In this document: piece by piece, positions 7,586 through 16,459 of the stretch | Position numbering within the stretch: position 1 is the first letter of the stretch | How the letters are laid out: every line of letters begins with the position of its first letter | Source of the DNA: Vibrio metoecus | GTDB lineage: Bacteria; Pseudomonadota; Gammaproteobacteria; Enterobacterales; Vibrionaceae | Assembly (NCBI RefSeq): GCF_009665255.1 | Contig: NZ_CP035687.1 | Location: 558,001 to 622,000, forward strand | DNA: 64,000 nucleotides | Direction: 5' to 3' | Made by a program: the position numbers and the translations under genes | Notes under the pieces: generated by a model | The model's input: only the letters and a program-made list of their open reading frames with translations | Database searches by the model: none | Told to the model about the DNA's origin: nothing

Positions 7586-8884
7586 ATGAATACCAAAAAA
7601 CCGTTATCGCTCACCGCCAAGGTTATTCTTGGTATGGTAGCCGGTATTTTGACTGGATTTGCGATTCGCGCCCTGTTTGCAGGAAATGGATTTGTAGACG
7701 CATATATCGTTAATGGACTGTTTGATGTTGGCGGAAAGATTTTTATCGCCAGCTTGAAAATGTTAGTCGTACCACTGGTGTTTGTTTCCCTAGTCTGTGG
7801 TACCAGCTCACTGAAAGATCTCTCGACCTTGGGACGCATGGGTAGCAAAACTTTAGGCTTCTACCTTGCAACAACCGCAATTGCGATCACGTTAGCCCTA
7901 ACCATGGGTAGCCTATTCCAACCCGGAGCCGGCGCTGATCTCACTGCCGCCAGCAATTTTACCTCGGCGGAAGCGCCCTCACTGGGCAAAGTGATTGTGG
8001 ATATGTTCCCAACCAACCCGATCAGTGCAATGGCGCAAGGCAATACCTTGCAGATCATCATCTTTGCTGTGTTGTTTGGTGTCGCTATCAGTGCCGCAGG
8101 CAAACCGGGTGAACGCATTGCTCAAGTATTCAGTGATCTGAATGAAGTGATCATGAAGCTGGTTGCGATGCTGATGCACCTTGCGCCATACGGTGTATTT
8201 TTCCTCATGGCGAAATTGTTTACCGGTCTTGGCCTTGGCGCCATTTTGAATCTGGCCGAATACTTCGTGGTGCTGGCAGGTACGTTATTGCTGCATGCTT
8301 TTATCACTTACGGCTTGATGCTGAAAACCTTCGCAGGTCTAAGCCCGTTGGTGTTCTTCCGTAAAATGGAAGATGCCATCATGTTTGCGTTTTCGACCGC
8401 ATCATCCAATGCCACCATTCCTATCACCATGGAAACGGTGAAAAACCGTTTAGGTGTTGACAACAAAGTGGCTTCTTTCACCGTACCACTCGGTGCTACT
8501 GTCAACATGGATGGTACCGCGATCATGCAAGGTGTCGCGACTGCATTTATCGCCCAAGCTTTTAATATCGACCTCACCATGACTGATTACCTGATGGTGA
8601 TCCTGACGGCCACGCTCGCCTCTGTCGGTACAGCAGGCGTTCCTGGGGTCGGCTTAGTCATGCTAGCGATGGTACTGAACCAAGTGGGTCTACCACTGGA
8701 AGGGATTGCACTGATTATGGGTGTCGACCGCCTACTCGATATGATCCGCACCGCCGTTAACATTACTGGGGATGCGTGCGTATCTTGTATTGTGGCGAAA
8801 TCAGAAAACGCTTTTGATGAAGCTCGTTTCTCTGACCCCAAAGCAGGTGAGAAAGAAGAAGCGGTACATCTATCACAAGCGTAA
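7586..8884 (+). CDS. Dicarboxylate/amino acid:cation symporter (DAACS family)
   Basis: About 432 residues of an inner-membrane sodium- or proton-coupled symporter of the GltP/SstT/DctA fold. Family motifs: MLVVPLVFVSLVCGTSSL, the serine-rich re-entrant loop FSTASSNATIPITMET, GATVNMDGTAI (NMDGT, helix 7) and VGTAGVPGVG with DRLLDMIRTAVNITGD near the end. Substrate could be glutamate, aspartate, serine/threonine or C4-dicarboxylates and cannot be fixed by eye. AAGGAG (7572-7577) lies 8 bases before ATG 7586, which decides the start. A CRP-like site upstream suggests catabolite control. Confidence 0.93.
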   Translation: MNTKKPLSLTAKVILGMVAGILTGFAIRALFAGNGFVDAYIVNGLFDVGGKIFIASLKMLVVPLVFVSLVCGTSSLKDLSTLGRMGSKTLGFYLATTAIAITLALTMGSLFQPGAGADLTAASNFTSAEAPSLGKVIVDMFPTNPISAMAQGNTLQIIIFAVLFGVAISAAGKPGERIAQVFSDLNEVIMKLVAMLMHLAPYGVFFLMAKLFTGLGLGAILNLAEYFVVLAGTLLLHAFITYGLMLKTFAGLSPLVFFRKMEDAIMFAFSTASSNATIPITMETVKNRLGVDNKVASFTVPLGATVNMDGTAIMQGVATAFIAQAFNIDLTMTDYLMVILTATLASVGTAGVPGVGLVMLAMVLNQVGLPLEGIALIMGVDRLLDMIRTAVNITGDACVSCIVAKSENAFDEARFSDPKAGEKEEAVHLSQA

Positions 8885-8930
8885 GCAATCACCACCACTA
8901 AAAGCAGTGGTTTAGGGATGATAAGAAATA

Positions 8931-8956
8931 GGCCTCGCATTTTGCGAGGCCTTTTG
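8931..8956. terminator. Terminator between convergent genes
   Basis: GGCCTCGC (8931-8938) pairs with GCGAGGCC (8944-8951) followed by TTTT. It serves the symporter and may also slow transcription from the YjiG side. Confidence 0.8.
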
Positions 8957-8973
8957 CATAACAATGTCGTGAA

Positions 8974-9441
8974 TTACAAAAACAGGTTCATCACCCACAT
9001 TGCCCCAAAGGCATTCAATACTGAAATGCCGATCATCACTGGGATGTAGCGACCTTCCGTACCAATTGGGCCAAGAATACGGCCAATGTACTGCACTTGT
9101 GATCCCATCAAATAGATTGCAGGAGCCAAAATCGCAATATGAGTACCGTTCAAAATGCCTTGGTCAAACAGCGTGATGACAACGCCGACCGCACCACCCA
9201 TCGACATCCATGCACCAATCAGCACCGCCGCCGCTTCACCTGGCAAACCAAAAATCGCCATCACAGGGGAAAATACCGTACCCATAAGTTCCAACGCACC
9301 GGTAATTTGCAGTGCTTTGATGATCACGAATGCCATCAACACATTTGGCACCGTTGAAGTTGTGGCAATCACCCAACCTTTCTTCGCCCCTTCGACGAAG
9401 ATATCAGTCACCATTGGCTTTTTCGCTTTCACTTCACTCAT
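8974..9441 (-). CDS. yjiG: YjiG-family inner-membrane protein
   Basis: 155 residues, almost entirely hydrophobic helices, matching YjiG and the SpmB-like Gate domain. Characteristic stretches are VEGAKKGWVIATTSTVPNVL, FGLPGEAAAVLIGAWMSMGG and LMGSQVQYIGRILGPIGTEG. YjiG and YjiH together resemble two halves of a nucleoside-transporter-like Gate protein; the substrate is unknown, though in E. coli they sit beside isoaspartyl dipeptidase. The start overlaps the end of yjiH by four bases (ATGA), indicating translational coupling. Confidence 0.9.
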   Translation of the reverse strand: MSEVKAKKPMVTDIFVEGAKKGWVIATTSTVPNVLMAFVIIKALQITGALELMGTVFSPVMAIFGLPGEAAAVLIGAWMSMGGAVGVVITLFDQGILNGTHIAILAPAIYLMGSQVQYIGRILGPIGTEGRYIPVMIGISVLNAFGAMWVMNLFL

Positions 9442-10166
9442 TTTACCGCTTCCTCTTGTTGTGCTTCTGGGTTAGATGATTCTTTACCTTCGGTCAGATT
9501 TAGGTAGATGCGGAAAAGGTTGGCACCGACAATTTTGAAGATAAACATCACGGCAACGGCAAGACCGATTGAAGAAGTCACCGCAGCGGAACCATCTGCC
9601 AGCGTGAGCGTAAATAGCACCGCGCCAGAAGAGAAGAAGTTCACGATAGTTGCCCCAGCCGAGAACTGGAACATGGTAAACACATCCGCCTCACGCTTAG
9701 TCATATGACCTTCGTCTTTGAGCTGGCGAGTCATCGCGGCACCGGCATCGGTACTTTGTAGCGATGCAATTAATGCTAAACCCGTGTTACCCGGAACACC
9801 CATGATTGGACGCAACAAAGGAGTCAGCAGTTTACGGGCTGCGTCTAATGCGCCGTAATGTTCAAGCACATTGATCATGCCTAGCGCAAACATCACCGTA
9901 GGGATTAAGGTCAGTGCGAAAAGAAAACCATCACGTGCACCGCTACCACCTTGACCACGCAAAGAGGTGGTGGTCACTTGCAGGCCATCGGCCGTTTCAC
10001 TCACGTTGTAAGCCACCTTACCAAATGCACCGTTTAACGTGGTGAAATCAAATACACCGTACCACTGGTTGGACTGCAGTAAACCAGAGAAAAAGACCAC
10101 GGCGAACGCTAACGCAACGTAGCACCCCCATGTCACTTTTCGCTCCAGCGTTGTCGGTTGACTCAT
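9438..10166 (-). CDS. yjiH: YjiH-family inner-membrane protein (nucleoside-recognition Gate domain)
   Basis: 242 residues with about six membrane helices; GNTGLALIASLQSTDAGAA and FSAGATIVNFFSSGAVLFTL fit the Gate domain. It is the first gene of the yjiHG pair and overlaps yjiG by four bases. A polar segment of about 40 residues after the first helix (NQWYGVFDFTTLNGAFGKVA) probably faces the periplasm. The pair most likely forms a heteromeric transporter in the inner membrane. No peptidase gene accompanies it here, unlike the E. coli locus. Confidence 0.9.
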   Translation of the reverse strand: MSQPTTLERKVTWGCYVALAFAVVFFSGLLQSNQWYGVFDFTTLNGAFGKVAYNVSETADGLQVTTTSLRGQGGSGARDGFLFALTLIPTVMFALGMINVLEHYGALDAARKLLTPLLRPIMGVPGNTGLALIASLQSTDAGAAMTRQLKDEGHMTKREADVFTMFQFSAGATIVNFFSSGAVLFTLTLADGSAAVTSSIGLAVAVMFIFKIVGANLFRIYLNLTEGKESSNPEAQQEEAVK

Positions 10167-10638
10167 AATTACCTCTATAAAATTGGAAACAGGTTGGCGC
10201 GATGGTGCACTTATTTCGTGCTAGAGGTGATGATCAAGGTCAATGAGAAGATGAAACTAATCTCACAATGAAAAATAAAATATTATTTTGTGAAATAGAG
10301 CATAAAAAGCATAGTCCATTAATTCACCTCACGAAGAAACACCTACAAAACATTTCACTGCACGAATGAAACACAACAACTTCATAGCGTGTCGTGAGTC
10401 GCACATACAGAAAATTTGATTAATAAACAACCATTTCTAAGCTATGTCACAACTTCCTATTTCGCATAGGGCTACTCTTTTTATTAACTTTCCCCCATCA
10501 CCCCAACAACTTGAAGTTGCAGGTCACGGTCAGTGCTTTCCTTCTCAGTCCTAGCGTCCGCTGTCCACTGAGGTAACGCTGTGCCGCTCACACCCAAATG
10601 GCTTCCAGTCAACCGGAAATCTCAGAAGGAGCTTTGTT
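10167..10638. other. yjiH-nhaD divergent intergenic region
   Basis: 472 bases. The part next to yjiH is AT-rich (around 10265-10300) and presumably holds promoters. CAACTTGAAGTTG near 10508-10520 is a 13-base palindrome resembling part of a common Vibrio intergenic element. The last 100 bases fold into mutually exclusive structures and are described as the nhaD leader. Confidence 0.5.
10539..10630 (+). ncRNA. Riboswitch-like leader of nhaD
   Basis: CTCAGT (10544-10549) pairs with ACTGAG (10567-10572), and AGCG (10553-10556) can pair with CGCT (10577-10580). In competition, TCCTTCT (10539-10545), which shares two bases with the first helix, is perfectly complementary to AGAAGGA (10624-10630), which contains the nhaD ribosome site. 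TTCC and GGAA near 10602-10618 can form another stem. Such alternative pairing is the hallmark of translational riboswitches. Li+ and Na+ riboswitches (nhaA-I and DUF1646 motifs) are known upstream of cation antiporter genes; membership here is inference. Confidence 0.5.
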
Positions 10639-12072
10639 ATGACGGGTCGGATAGCACTACTTAGTTTGATACTTTTTTCGCCACACAGTTTTGCCTCAAC
10701 GACCAGTGAACCTGCCTTAGATTTAACGCATTCCAATGTGGGTTATGCCGCACTCCTCATTTTTGCGTTTGCCTACGGCTTGGTGATGTTCGAAGAGTAC
10801 CTCAAACTGCGTAAATCCAAGCCCGTGCTGCTCGCTGCTGGTCTAATCTGGGCGATGATAGGTTATGTTTATCAGCAAACCGGAGCGACAGAAGTGGCCC
10901 GAGAAGCGTTAGAGCATAATTTGCTGGAATACGCCGAGCTGTTGCTGTTTTTATTAGTCGCGATGACTTACATCAGTGCGATGGAGGAACGCCGCTTATT
11001 CGATGCCCTTAAAGCGTGGATGATTAATAAAGGCTTTAACTTTCACACTCTGTTTTGGATAACCGGTTGGCTTGCATTTTTCATTTCACCGATTGCCGAT
11101 AACCTCACCACGGCTCTGTTGATGTGTGCCGTGGTACTCAAAGTAGGCGGAGATAACCAACGTTTTGTCAGTTTAGCCTGCATCAACATTGTCGTGGCGG
11201 CCAATGCTGGCGGCGCATTCAGCCCATTTGGGGACATCACAACCTTGATGGTTTGGCAAGCTGGTCACGTGAGCTTTCTTGAGTTTATGGATCTATTCAT
11301 CCCCTCGTTGGCTAACTATCTGGTGCCTGCGTTTATCATGTCGCTGTTCATTCCCAATCAAGCGCCGGCCGGAGCGCAAGAGGTGGTTGAACTCAAACGA
11401 GGAGCCCGACGGATTGTCTTACTGTTTATCTGTACCATCATATCTGCCGTCAGCTTCCACGGTTTTTTCCACTTTCCACCCGTGATGGGGATGATGATGG
11501 GGCTCGCTTATTTACAGCTCTTTGGATTCTATTTAACCAAAACCCTTGCACGCTCACTGGCGAAGAAAACCGCGCAAGCGATGGCGAAAAAAGATGAAGC
11601 CGCACTCAAACGAATTGGCTCTGTAGTGCCATTCGACGTATTTAAAAGCATTTCTCATGCAGAATGGGATACGCTGCTATTTTTCTACGGTGTGGTAATG
11701 TGTGTCGGTGGTTTAAGTCTGCTTGGCTATTTAGGCTTGGTATCACAAATCATCTACACCGAATGGAATCCGATCTGGGCGAACGTGCTCGTCGGGTTAC
11801 TTTCCTCCGTCGTGGATAACATTCCGGTGATGTTTGCCGTCTTGTCAATGCAGCCGGAGATGTCTGTCGGTAACTGGTTATTGGTCACCCTCACTGCGGG
11901 CATTGGTGGTAGTTTACTCTCCATTGGCTCCGCCGCAGGGGTCGCTCTGATGGGGGCGGCACACGGGAAATATACCTTTGTCAGCCACTTGAAATGGACA
12001 CCGGTTATTTTGCTGGGTTATGTGATCAGCATTGTGCTGCACTTACTGATCAACAATCACCTTTTTACCTAA
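10639..12072 (+). CDS. nhaD: Na+/H+ antiporter NhaD
   Basis: 477 residues, the length of the characterised Vibrio NhaD. It exchanges cytoplasmic Na+ or Li+ for protons, mainly at alkaline pH, in the inner membrane. Conserved acidic and polar ion-path motifs are visible: FFISPIADNLTTALL, ANAGGAFSPFGDITTLMVW, SSVVDNIPVMFA and GSLLSIGSAAGVALMG. The first 20 residues look like a cleavable or anchor segment. AAGGAG precedes ATG 10639 and lies within the alternative RNA structure of the leader, suggesting control by ions at translation. Its last four bases overlap the convergent response regulator gene. Confidence 0.95.
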   Translation: MTGRIALLSLILFSPHSFASTTSEPALDLTHSNVGYAALLIFAFAYGLVMFEEYLKLRKSKPVLLAAGLIWAMIGYVYQQTGATEVAREALEHNLLEYAELLLFLLVAMTYISAMEERRLFDALKAWMINKGFNFHTLFWITGWLAFFISPIADNLTTALLMCAVVLKVGGDNQRFVSLACINIVVAANAGGAFSPFGDITTLMVWQAGHVSFLEFMDLFIPSLANYLVPAFIMSLFIPNQAPAGAQEVVELKRGARRIVLLFICTIISAVSFHGFFHFPPVMGMMMGLAYLQLFGFYLTKTLARSLAKKTAQAMAKKDEAALKRIGSVVPFDVFKSISHAEWDTLLFFYGVVMCVGGLSLLGYLGLVSQIIYTEWNPIWANVLVGLLSSVVDNIPVMFAVLSMQPEMSVGNWLLVTLTAGIGGSLLSIGSAAGVALMGAAHGKYTFVSHLKWTPVILLGYVISIVLHLLINNHLFT

Positions 12073-12746
12073 CGACCGATTTCATTGAGATGAGGGCGAC
12101 GATAAACCCGAGTCGGTCGCCCCACCTTACCATGCTCTAGATAAGCGAGAATGTCTCCGGCTTCAACGGCACTATCAAGATAACGTCGCGCGGTGCTTTT
12201 ACTGATGCCAAGCTGTAAGGCCATAGAGTCAGCCGTATGCTCAACATGTGGATGGGGGAAATGTTCCAGCATCTGCTCAAGGGTAAAGTCATCAATCGTT
12301 GAATTGGGTTTTCCTCGTTGCGGATGAAAGAGCGCATCCAAATCCTGCTGACGCACCGCCTTAGGTGACGCATCTGGCCGCTGAAGACGATAAAAACGCT
12401 GCAAACTCTCACTCAATCTCCGGTAGTCGACGGGCTTGACTAAATAATCAAAAGCCCCGAACCGATACGCTTGTTGCGCCGTTTCCAGATCACAAGCAGC
12501 CGTCACCAAAATGCATTCCGGTCGAGGCTGCACATCAATCAATCTTCTCACCAGCTCAATGCCGAGCCCATCAGGCAGATAGTTATCTACGATAAGTAAA
12601 TCGGGCTTAGCCCACGCTACCATCTGTTGTGCATCCGCTAACGTAGAGACAACAGCCAGCACCTTAAATCGACTATCTTGTTGTACAAACTGGGCATGTA
12701 ATCCACCAATTTGCGGATCATCTTCAACGATAATCACACTCAGCAT
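12069..12746 (-). CDS. Response regulator, CitB/DcuR family
   Basis: About 225 residues. An N-terminal receiver domain starts SVIIVEDDPQ (acidic pair) with the phospho-acceptor Asp in LLIVDNYLPDG, the T/S switch in ILVTAACD and the Lys in YLVKPVDY. The C-terminal half carries a helix-turn-helix (ADSMALQLGISKSTARRYLDS) ending KVGRPTRVYR, as in DcuR and CitB. ATG 12746 is preferred: AAGGAG sits 5 bases upstream, while a GTG at 12752 and an ATG at 12749 are too close to it. Directly behind its kinase, it probably activates the divergent DASS transporter gene. Confidence 0.9.
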   Translation of the reverse strand: MLSVIIVEDDPQIGGLHAQFVQQDSRFKVLAVVSTLADAQQMVAWAKPDLLIVDNYLPDGLGIELVRRLIDVQPRPECILVTAACDLETAQQAYRFGAFDYLVKPVDYRRLSESLQRFYRLQRPDASPKAVRQQDLDALFHPQRGKPNSTIDDFTLEQMLEHFPHPHVEHTADSMALQLGISKSTARRYLDSAVEAGDILAYLEHGKVGRPTRVYRRPHLNEIGR

Positions 12747-12748
12747 CA

Positions 12749-14311
12749 TCACTCCTTTGAAAAATAAAGGCTAAATGTCGTTTCTTGTTCATCACTGTCC
12801 AGCTCTAAGTGTCCTTGAGCACGGTGAACTAACGACTGAACCAAATACAGACCCAATCCATGTTCGCCCTCATCTTGCTTACTGGTGACACCGGGGCGAC
12901 AAAGTTCGTCTAAAGGCTGGGTAATCATCGGGCCATTATTGCTAACCCGCAGACAGAGTTCATGTTCATTCTGGTGTAAGAACACCCGAACCCAAGGCGA
13001 TGGCATGCCGCGCACGGCCTCTAAGCTGTTATCAATCAGGTTACCGATCACGGTGCAGAAGGATTCTTCGCTCATGCCCAATGAGGAAACACTCTCCACA
13101 TCTTGGTAATCCAACGGAATATGCCATTCTTGAGCTTTGCTCCATTTTCCCATCAAGATTGCAGCCAGTTGTGGCCAGATATGCAGATGATGTAAAGCGT
13201 CCAGTTGAACTTGATTCAAATGGCTCTGCTGCAAAACATAGTGCAGAGCTTGATCATACTGCTGCAATTGCAGTAACCCCGCGAGCGTGGAGAGCTTATT
13301 GCGATACTCATGCCGTGCAATCCTGACACTGTCAACGTAGTGATCCACTTGCTGTAGCCGTTCAGCTAAGGCTTGGATCTCACTGTGCGCACGCAAACTG
13401 TACACGGCTCCCGCAGAGCCTTGTTTACCGAGTAAAGGAACGCGGCTCACCACTAACGATTGACCATTCAAACAGGCCAGACAGTCAATGTATTTCTCGC
13501 ATTGCGCCTGTTCGGTAACCCCTTGTAACCACTGTGCAATTAAGCCTTGCTGTTCGGGTTCTGCACCAAGTAACTGCTTGGCAGAGTCGTTGATGAGGTA
13601 GATTTCACCTTGCTGATTGAGTGCCACTAAGCCCTCATGAGTCGCTTGAATCACTCCTTCATAAGTGATGAGTGATTGAGCCAATTGCCAAGGCTCGCGA
13701 TCTTGCATTTGCCGACGCACTAACTTTGCAAAAGCACGAGAAATCAGCGTCGCCAGCAGTAACGTGAGCCCCCCCATCAACAGTAGCGGTTGCAGCTTCT
13801 CATTTTGCCAAACGGCGACCGTATCTAACAAATAACCCACTTTGATCATGCCAATCACTGCACCATTTGTAGCGCGAATCGGCGAAATATAGCGCAGTGA
13901 TGGCCCCATCGAACCCACACTGTAAGAAAGGTAGGATTTGCCTTCCTCTAAAGCGGGACGAATGTCATCCCCCACCACGGGTAAACCAATGCGTGCCGCA
14001 ATCGGGTGAGCTAACCGAATCCCACTCCGATCGCTTACGGTAATAAAATCGGCATCAGTTGCGCTTTGCAACGACGCAACTAACTGGCTGACTTGTTGTG
14101 CATCCCCTACTTCTACCGCTTGAATTAAATCCGGAAACTTAGCTAGCTGCACTGCTTGTACTTGAGCTCTGAGTGCAATTTGATGAGTCATTAAACGCTG
14201 AATTTTATCGGCGCTGACCCCCCACCACACAGCAGCACCGGCGGCAAAGGCCGCGCAAAATAATACTGTTAGTTGTTGAGTGAATGTTCGGGGAATCATT
14301 CGGCTGGGCAT
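12749..14311 (-). CDS. Sensor histidine kinase, CitA/DcuS family
   Basis: About 520 residues. Order: membrane helix near the N-terminus, a periplasmic Cache/PDC-type domain (ADFITVSDRSGIRLAHP, GSMGPSLRYISPI), second helix (LLLMGGLTLLLATLIS), a PAS-like domain (ATHEGLVALNQQGEIYLINDSAKQLLG), the phospho-His in ARHEYRNKLSTLAGLLQL, and the ATPase (VIGNLIDNSLEAV, HGLGLYLVQSLVHRA). The family senses citrate or C4-dicarboxylates outside the cell. ATG 14311 has GAGG 9 bases upstream; an in-frame ATG at 14344 has no ribosome site. The divergent carboxylate transporter is the expected target and hints at the ligand class. Confidence 0.88.
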   Translation of the reverse strand: MPSRMIPRTFTQQLTVLFCAAFAAGAAVWWGVSADKIQRLMTHQIALRAQVQAVQLAKFPDLIQAVEVGDAQQVSQLVASLQSATDADFITVSDRSGIRLAHPIAARIGLPVVGDDIRPALEEGKSYLSYSVGSMGPSLRYISPIRATNGAVIGMIKVGYLLDTVAVWQNEKLQPLLLMGGLTLLLATLISRAFAKLVRRQMQDREPWQLAQSLITYEGVIQATHEGLVALNQQGEIYLINDSAKQLLGAEPEQQGLIAQWLQGVTEQAQCEKYIDCLACLNGQSLVVSRVPLLGKQGSAGAVYSLRAHSEIQALAERLQQVDHYVDSVRIARHEYRNKLSTLAGLLQLQQYDQALHYVLQQSHLNQVQLDALHHLHIWPQLAAILMGKWSKAQEWHIPLDYQDVESVSSLGMSEESFCTVIGNLIDNSLEAVRGMPSPWVRVFLHQNEHELCLRVSNNGPMITQPLDELCRPGVTSKQDEGEHGLGLYLVQSLVHRAQGHLELDSDEQETTFSLYFSKE

Positions 14312-14385
14312 GTTTGTCGTCCTCGGCACAATTAGGCCAAGCATACGGTAATGCGCCCGAGAAAAAGCAGCGGAAGCCCAGAAAC

Positions 14386-14487
14386 ATGATTGAGATCGCG
14401 TTGATGAATTTTATGAATTTAATGGTTTTAACCGCTTTAATCTCAGCGGTTTTGCAAGGCGGTTTTGCACTCACCCTCAAGGCTTAA
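14386..14487 (+). CDS. Possible small hydrophobic peptide between kinase and DASS genes
   Basis: A 33-residue frame begins at ATG 14386 with GGAAG 10 bases upstream. It reads as one membrane-spanning helix (MNLMVLTALISAVLQGG) with a basic end (LTLKA). It lies in the control region of the DASS transporter and overlaps direct repeats, so it may be chance. No family recognised. Confidence 0.2.
   Translation: MIEIALMNFMNLMVLTALISAVLQGGFALTLKA
14404..14469. promoter_or_regulatory. Direct repeats in the DASS/two-component control region
   Basis: CGGTTTTGCA occurs at 14447-14456 and again at 14460-14469, a 13-base period; ATGAATTT occurs at 14404-14411 and 14413-14420. Short tandem sites are a usual target for response regulators binding as dimers. 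The period is not a multiple of 3 in the small frame above, so the repetition is unlikely to reflect coding. Confidence 0.4.
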
Positions 14488-14578
14488 ATGGCGCGGAAAC
14501 AGGCACGGTAAAACTTGATTTGACTCAGCATTTCTTCCCCCACTCCCGCTAAGTTAGTAAAAAACATTGGAGGTGTAT

Positions 14579-15985
14579 ATGTTCTCATCAAGTAACCTAA
14601 AGCTACTCGCCCTACTCGCATTTGGTGGGCTTTTGTGGTTTATGCCTGTCCCCGATGGGCTTGAACCAAAAGCATGGCAAATGATGATCGTGTTTATTAC
14701 CACGGTTCTTAGTTTAATTCTCGCCCCGTTACCCCTTGGTGCCATGGCATTGATGGGGCTATGCGCTACGGTGCTTCTCGGGATTTTACCGATCAAAGCG
14801 GCACTGTCTGGCTTCTCCGATCCCACCATTTGGATGATCGCCGCTGCTTTCTTTATTTCACGAGGCTTTATCAGTACCGGTTTTGGTCGCCGAGTCGGTT
14901 ACTGGTTTATCTCCAAGCTCGGCCACAACTCGCTTGGGTTAGCTTACGGCTTAGTGTTAACTGATTTGCTGTTCGCTCCCGCAACCCCCAGTACCACGGC
15001 TCGCTGTGGTGGTATTATTGCGCCACTGTTTCGTTCGGTTGCCGCCGCCTACGATTCCGATCCCGAAAAAGGAACGCAAAACCGTATCGGCGCCTTTCTG
15101 GTGCAATGTATTTTCCAATGCAATGCGATCACCTGTGCCATGTTCTTAACGTCAATGGCGGGCAATCCTCTCGCCGCAAAATTTGCTGCCGAGCAAGGTG
15201 TCACTATCACTTGGGGCGGCTGGGCTTTAGCCGCGATTGTCCCAGGGTTAGTTTGCTTATTCGTGATCCCATTAGCTATGTATACCTTTTTCCCACCCGA
15301 GCTGAAGAAAACCCCTGAAATGCGCACCATCGCGAGCAAGAACCTCGCCGATATGGGCAAAATGAGTCGTGATGAATGGATGGTGTGCATCACTTTCCTT
15401 GGCATGGTAACGCTTTGGGTTTTAGGACCGACATTAGGCATCCACGCAACCGTGACTGCGTTGATGGGTATGTTGTTCTTATTGTTAACTAAAGCCATCA
15501 CGTGGGATGCCGTATTAGGCGAGAAAGAAGCCTGGCACACCATCACTTGGTTTGCCGTATTAGTGATGATGGCGGGTGAACTGAACAAGCTCGGATTTAT
15601 CTCATGGTTTGGTAGCATGATTGGTGAGTCGCTCGCCGGTTACGGTTGGATTGCCACTTTAGGCATCTTGCTTCTGGTCTATTTCTACAGTCACTACCTC
15701 ATGGCAAGTGCGATGGCACATATCAGTGCAATGTATTCTGCCTTCCTTGCTATCGCGATTGCGGCCGGTGCTCCTGCCATGTTAGCGGCGATTGTGCTTG
15801 GTATTTTCAGCAACTTGTACATGTCAACCACGCACTACTCTTCAGGACCTGCTCCGATCTTGTTTGGTGCCGGATTTCATAGCCTTAAACAGTGGTGGAA
15901 GATTGGCTTTGTGTTCACCCTTATCGTCATCCCGATTTTCTTCTTCATCGGTGGAGCATGGTGGAAAGTGATCGGCTTGTGGTAA
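14579..15985 (+). CDS. DASS-family anion:Na+ symporter (dicarboxylate/tricarboxylate)
   Basis: About 468 residues of an inner-membrane transporter of the divalent anion:Na+ symporter family, CitT/TtdT/SodiT1 branch. Signatures: GFSDPTIWMIAAAFFISRGF, FAPATPSTTARCGGIIAPLF (SNT-type anion motif as PSTTAR), ITWFAVLVMMAGELNKLGF and NLYMSTTHYSSGPAPILFG (second SNT-like loop). Substrates in the branch are citrate, succinate, tartrate, malate or 2-oxoglutarate. GGAGG (14569-14573) precedes ATG 14579. The divergent CitA/DcuS-type kinase and its regulator probably induce it when the external carboxylate appears. Confidence 0.92.
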   Translation: MFSSSNLKLLALLAFGGLLWFMPVPDGLEPKAWQMMIVFITTVLSLILAPLPLGAMALMGLCATVLLGILPIKAALSGFSDPTIWMIAAAFFISRGFISTGFGRRVGYWFISKLGHNSLGLAYGLVLTDLLFAPATPSTTARCGGIIAPLFRSVAAAYDSDPEKGTQNRIGAFLVQCIFQCNAITCAMFLTSMAGNPLAAKFAAEQGVTITWGGWALAAIVPGLVCLFVIPLAMYTFFPPELKKTPEMRTIASKNLADMGKMSRDEWMVCITFLGMVTLWVLGPTLGIHATVTALMGMLFLLLTKAITWDAVLGEKEAWHTITWFAVLVMMAGELNKLGFISWFGSMIGESLAGYGWIATLGILLLVYFYSHYLMASAMAHISAMYSAFLAIAIAAGAPAMLAAIVLGIFSNLYMSTTHYSSGPAPILFGAGFHSLKQWWKIGFVFTLIVIPIFFFIGGAWWKVIGLW

Positions 15986-16028
15986 CGCGTTATAGGTAGG
16001 TGAATGTAGGGATTTATCTATCATGCCT

Positions 16029-16054
16029 AAGCCCGCGTTGAGCGGGCTTATTTT
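16029..16054. terminator. Terminator shared by convergent genes
   Basis: AAGCCCGC (16029-16036) pairs with GCGGGCTT (16042-16049), followed by ATTTT on the plus strand. It overlaps the stop codon of the lipoprotein gene on the other strand. Confidence 0.75.
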
Positions 16055-16449
16055 GTCTCAGACGATTGAGTGCTTTGGGGTTCTGCGTTAACTTTGACCC
16101 AATTATTGCTGAGATGAACCATGGCGCAAGCATTACACGTCAGCACTTCACCACCACCATGTATCGTCATTAACAAGTCGTCTCGTTTTTCTTTAGAATT
16201 ATTTCGTATTTGGATACGTAATGTATTCCCTTCCACGGAAAAAGGACGCTCCCATTTTTGCTGGGCAGAATGGATATACACCACCCCTTGGCGAAACTCC
16301 AATATGTCTTGATTGTGTGGATTATCGAATAAGCCATTGAAAGCTAATGTCTCTCGATTAACAAAGTTTTCCAATTTTTCTTGGAAACACCCTCCAAGTA
16401 GCACCACGCTCACCATGAGGAAGACTCGTTGTAATTTCACCCAGTTCAT
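16048..16449 (-). CDS. Small lipoprotein of unknown function
   Basis: 133 residues with a lipoprotein signal: MNWVKLQRVFLMVSVVLLGGC, where LGGC is the lipobox, Cys near residue 21. The mature part is polar and contains beta-like stretches (VVYIHSAQQKWERPFSVEG, DDLLMTIHGGGEVLTCNACAM) with a CNAC pair. No family recognised. It begins about 10 bases after the ogt stop and is probably the last gene of the alkylation-repair transcript, though a link to repair is not evident. Confidence 0.75.
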   Translation of the reverse strand: MNWVKLQRVFLMVSVVLLGGCFQEKLENFVNRETLAFNGLFDNPHNQDILEFRQGVVYIHSAQQKWERPFSVEGNTLRIQIRNNSKEKRDDLLMTIHGGGEVLTCNACAMVHLSNNWVKVNAEPQSTQSSETK

Positions 16450-16459
16450 AAAGTTATCC

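Noticed and set aside
14205..14480. 91-codon minus-strand frame overlapping the kinase start
   Set aside because: Out of frame with the kinase, polar nonsense composition and no ribosome site.
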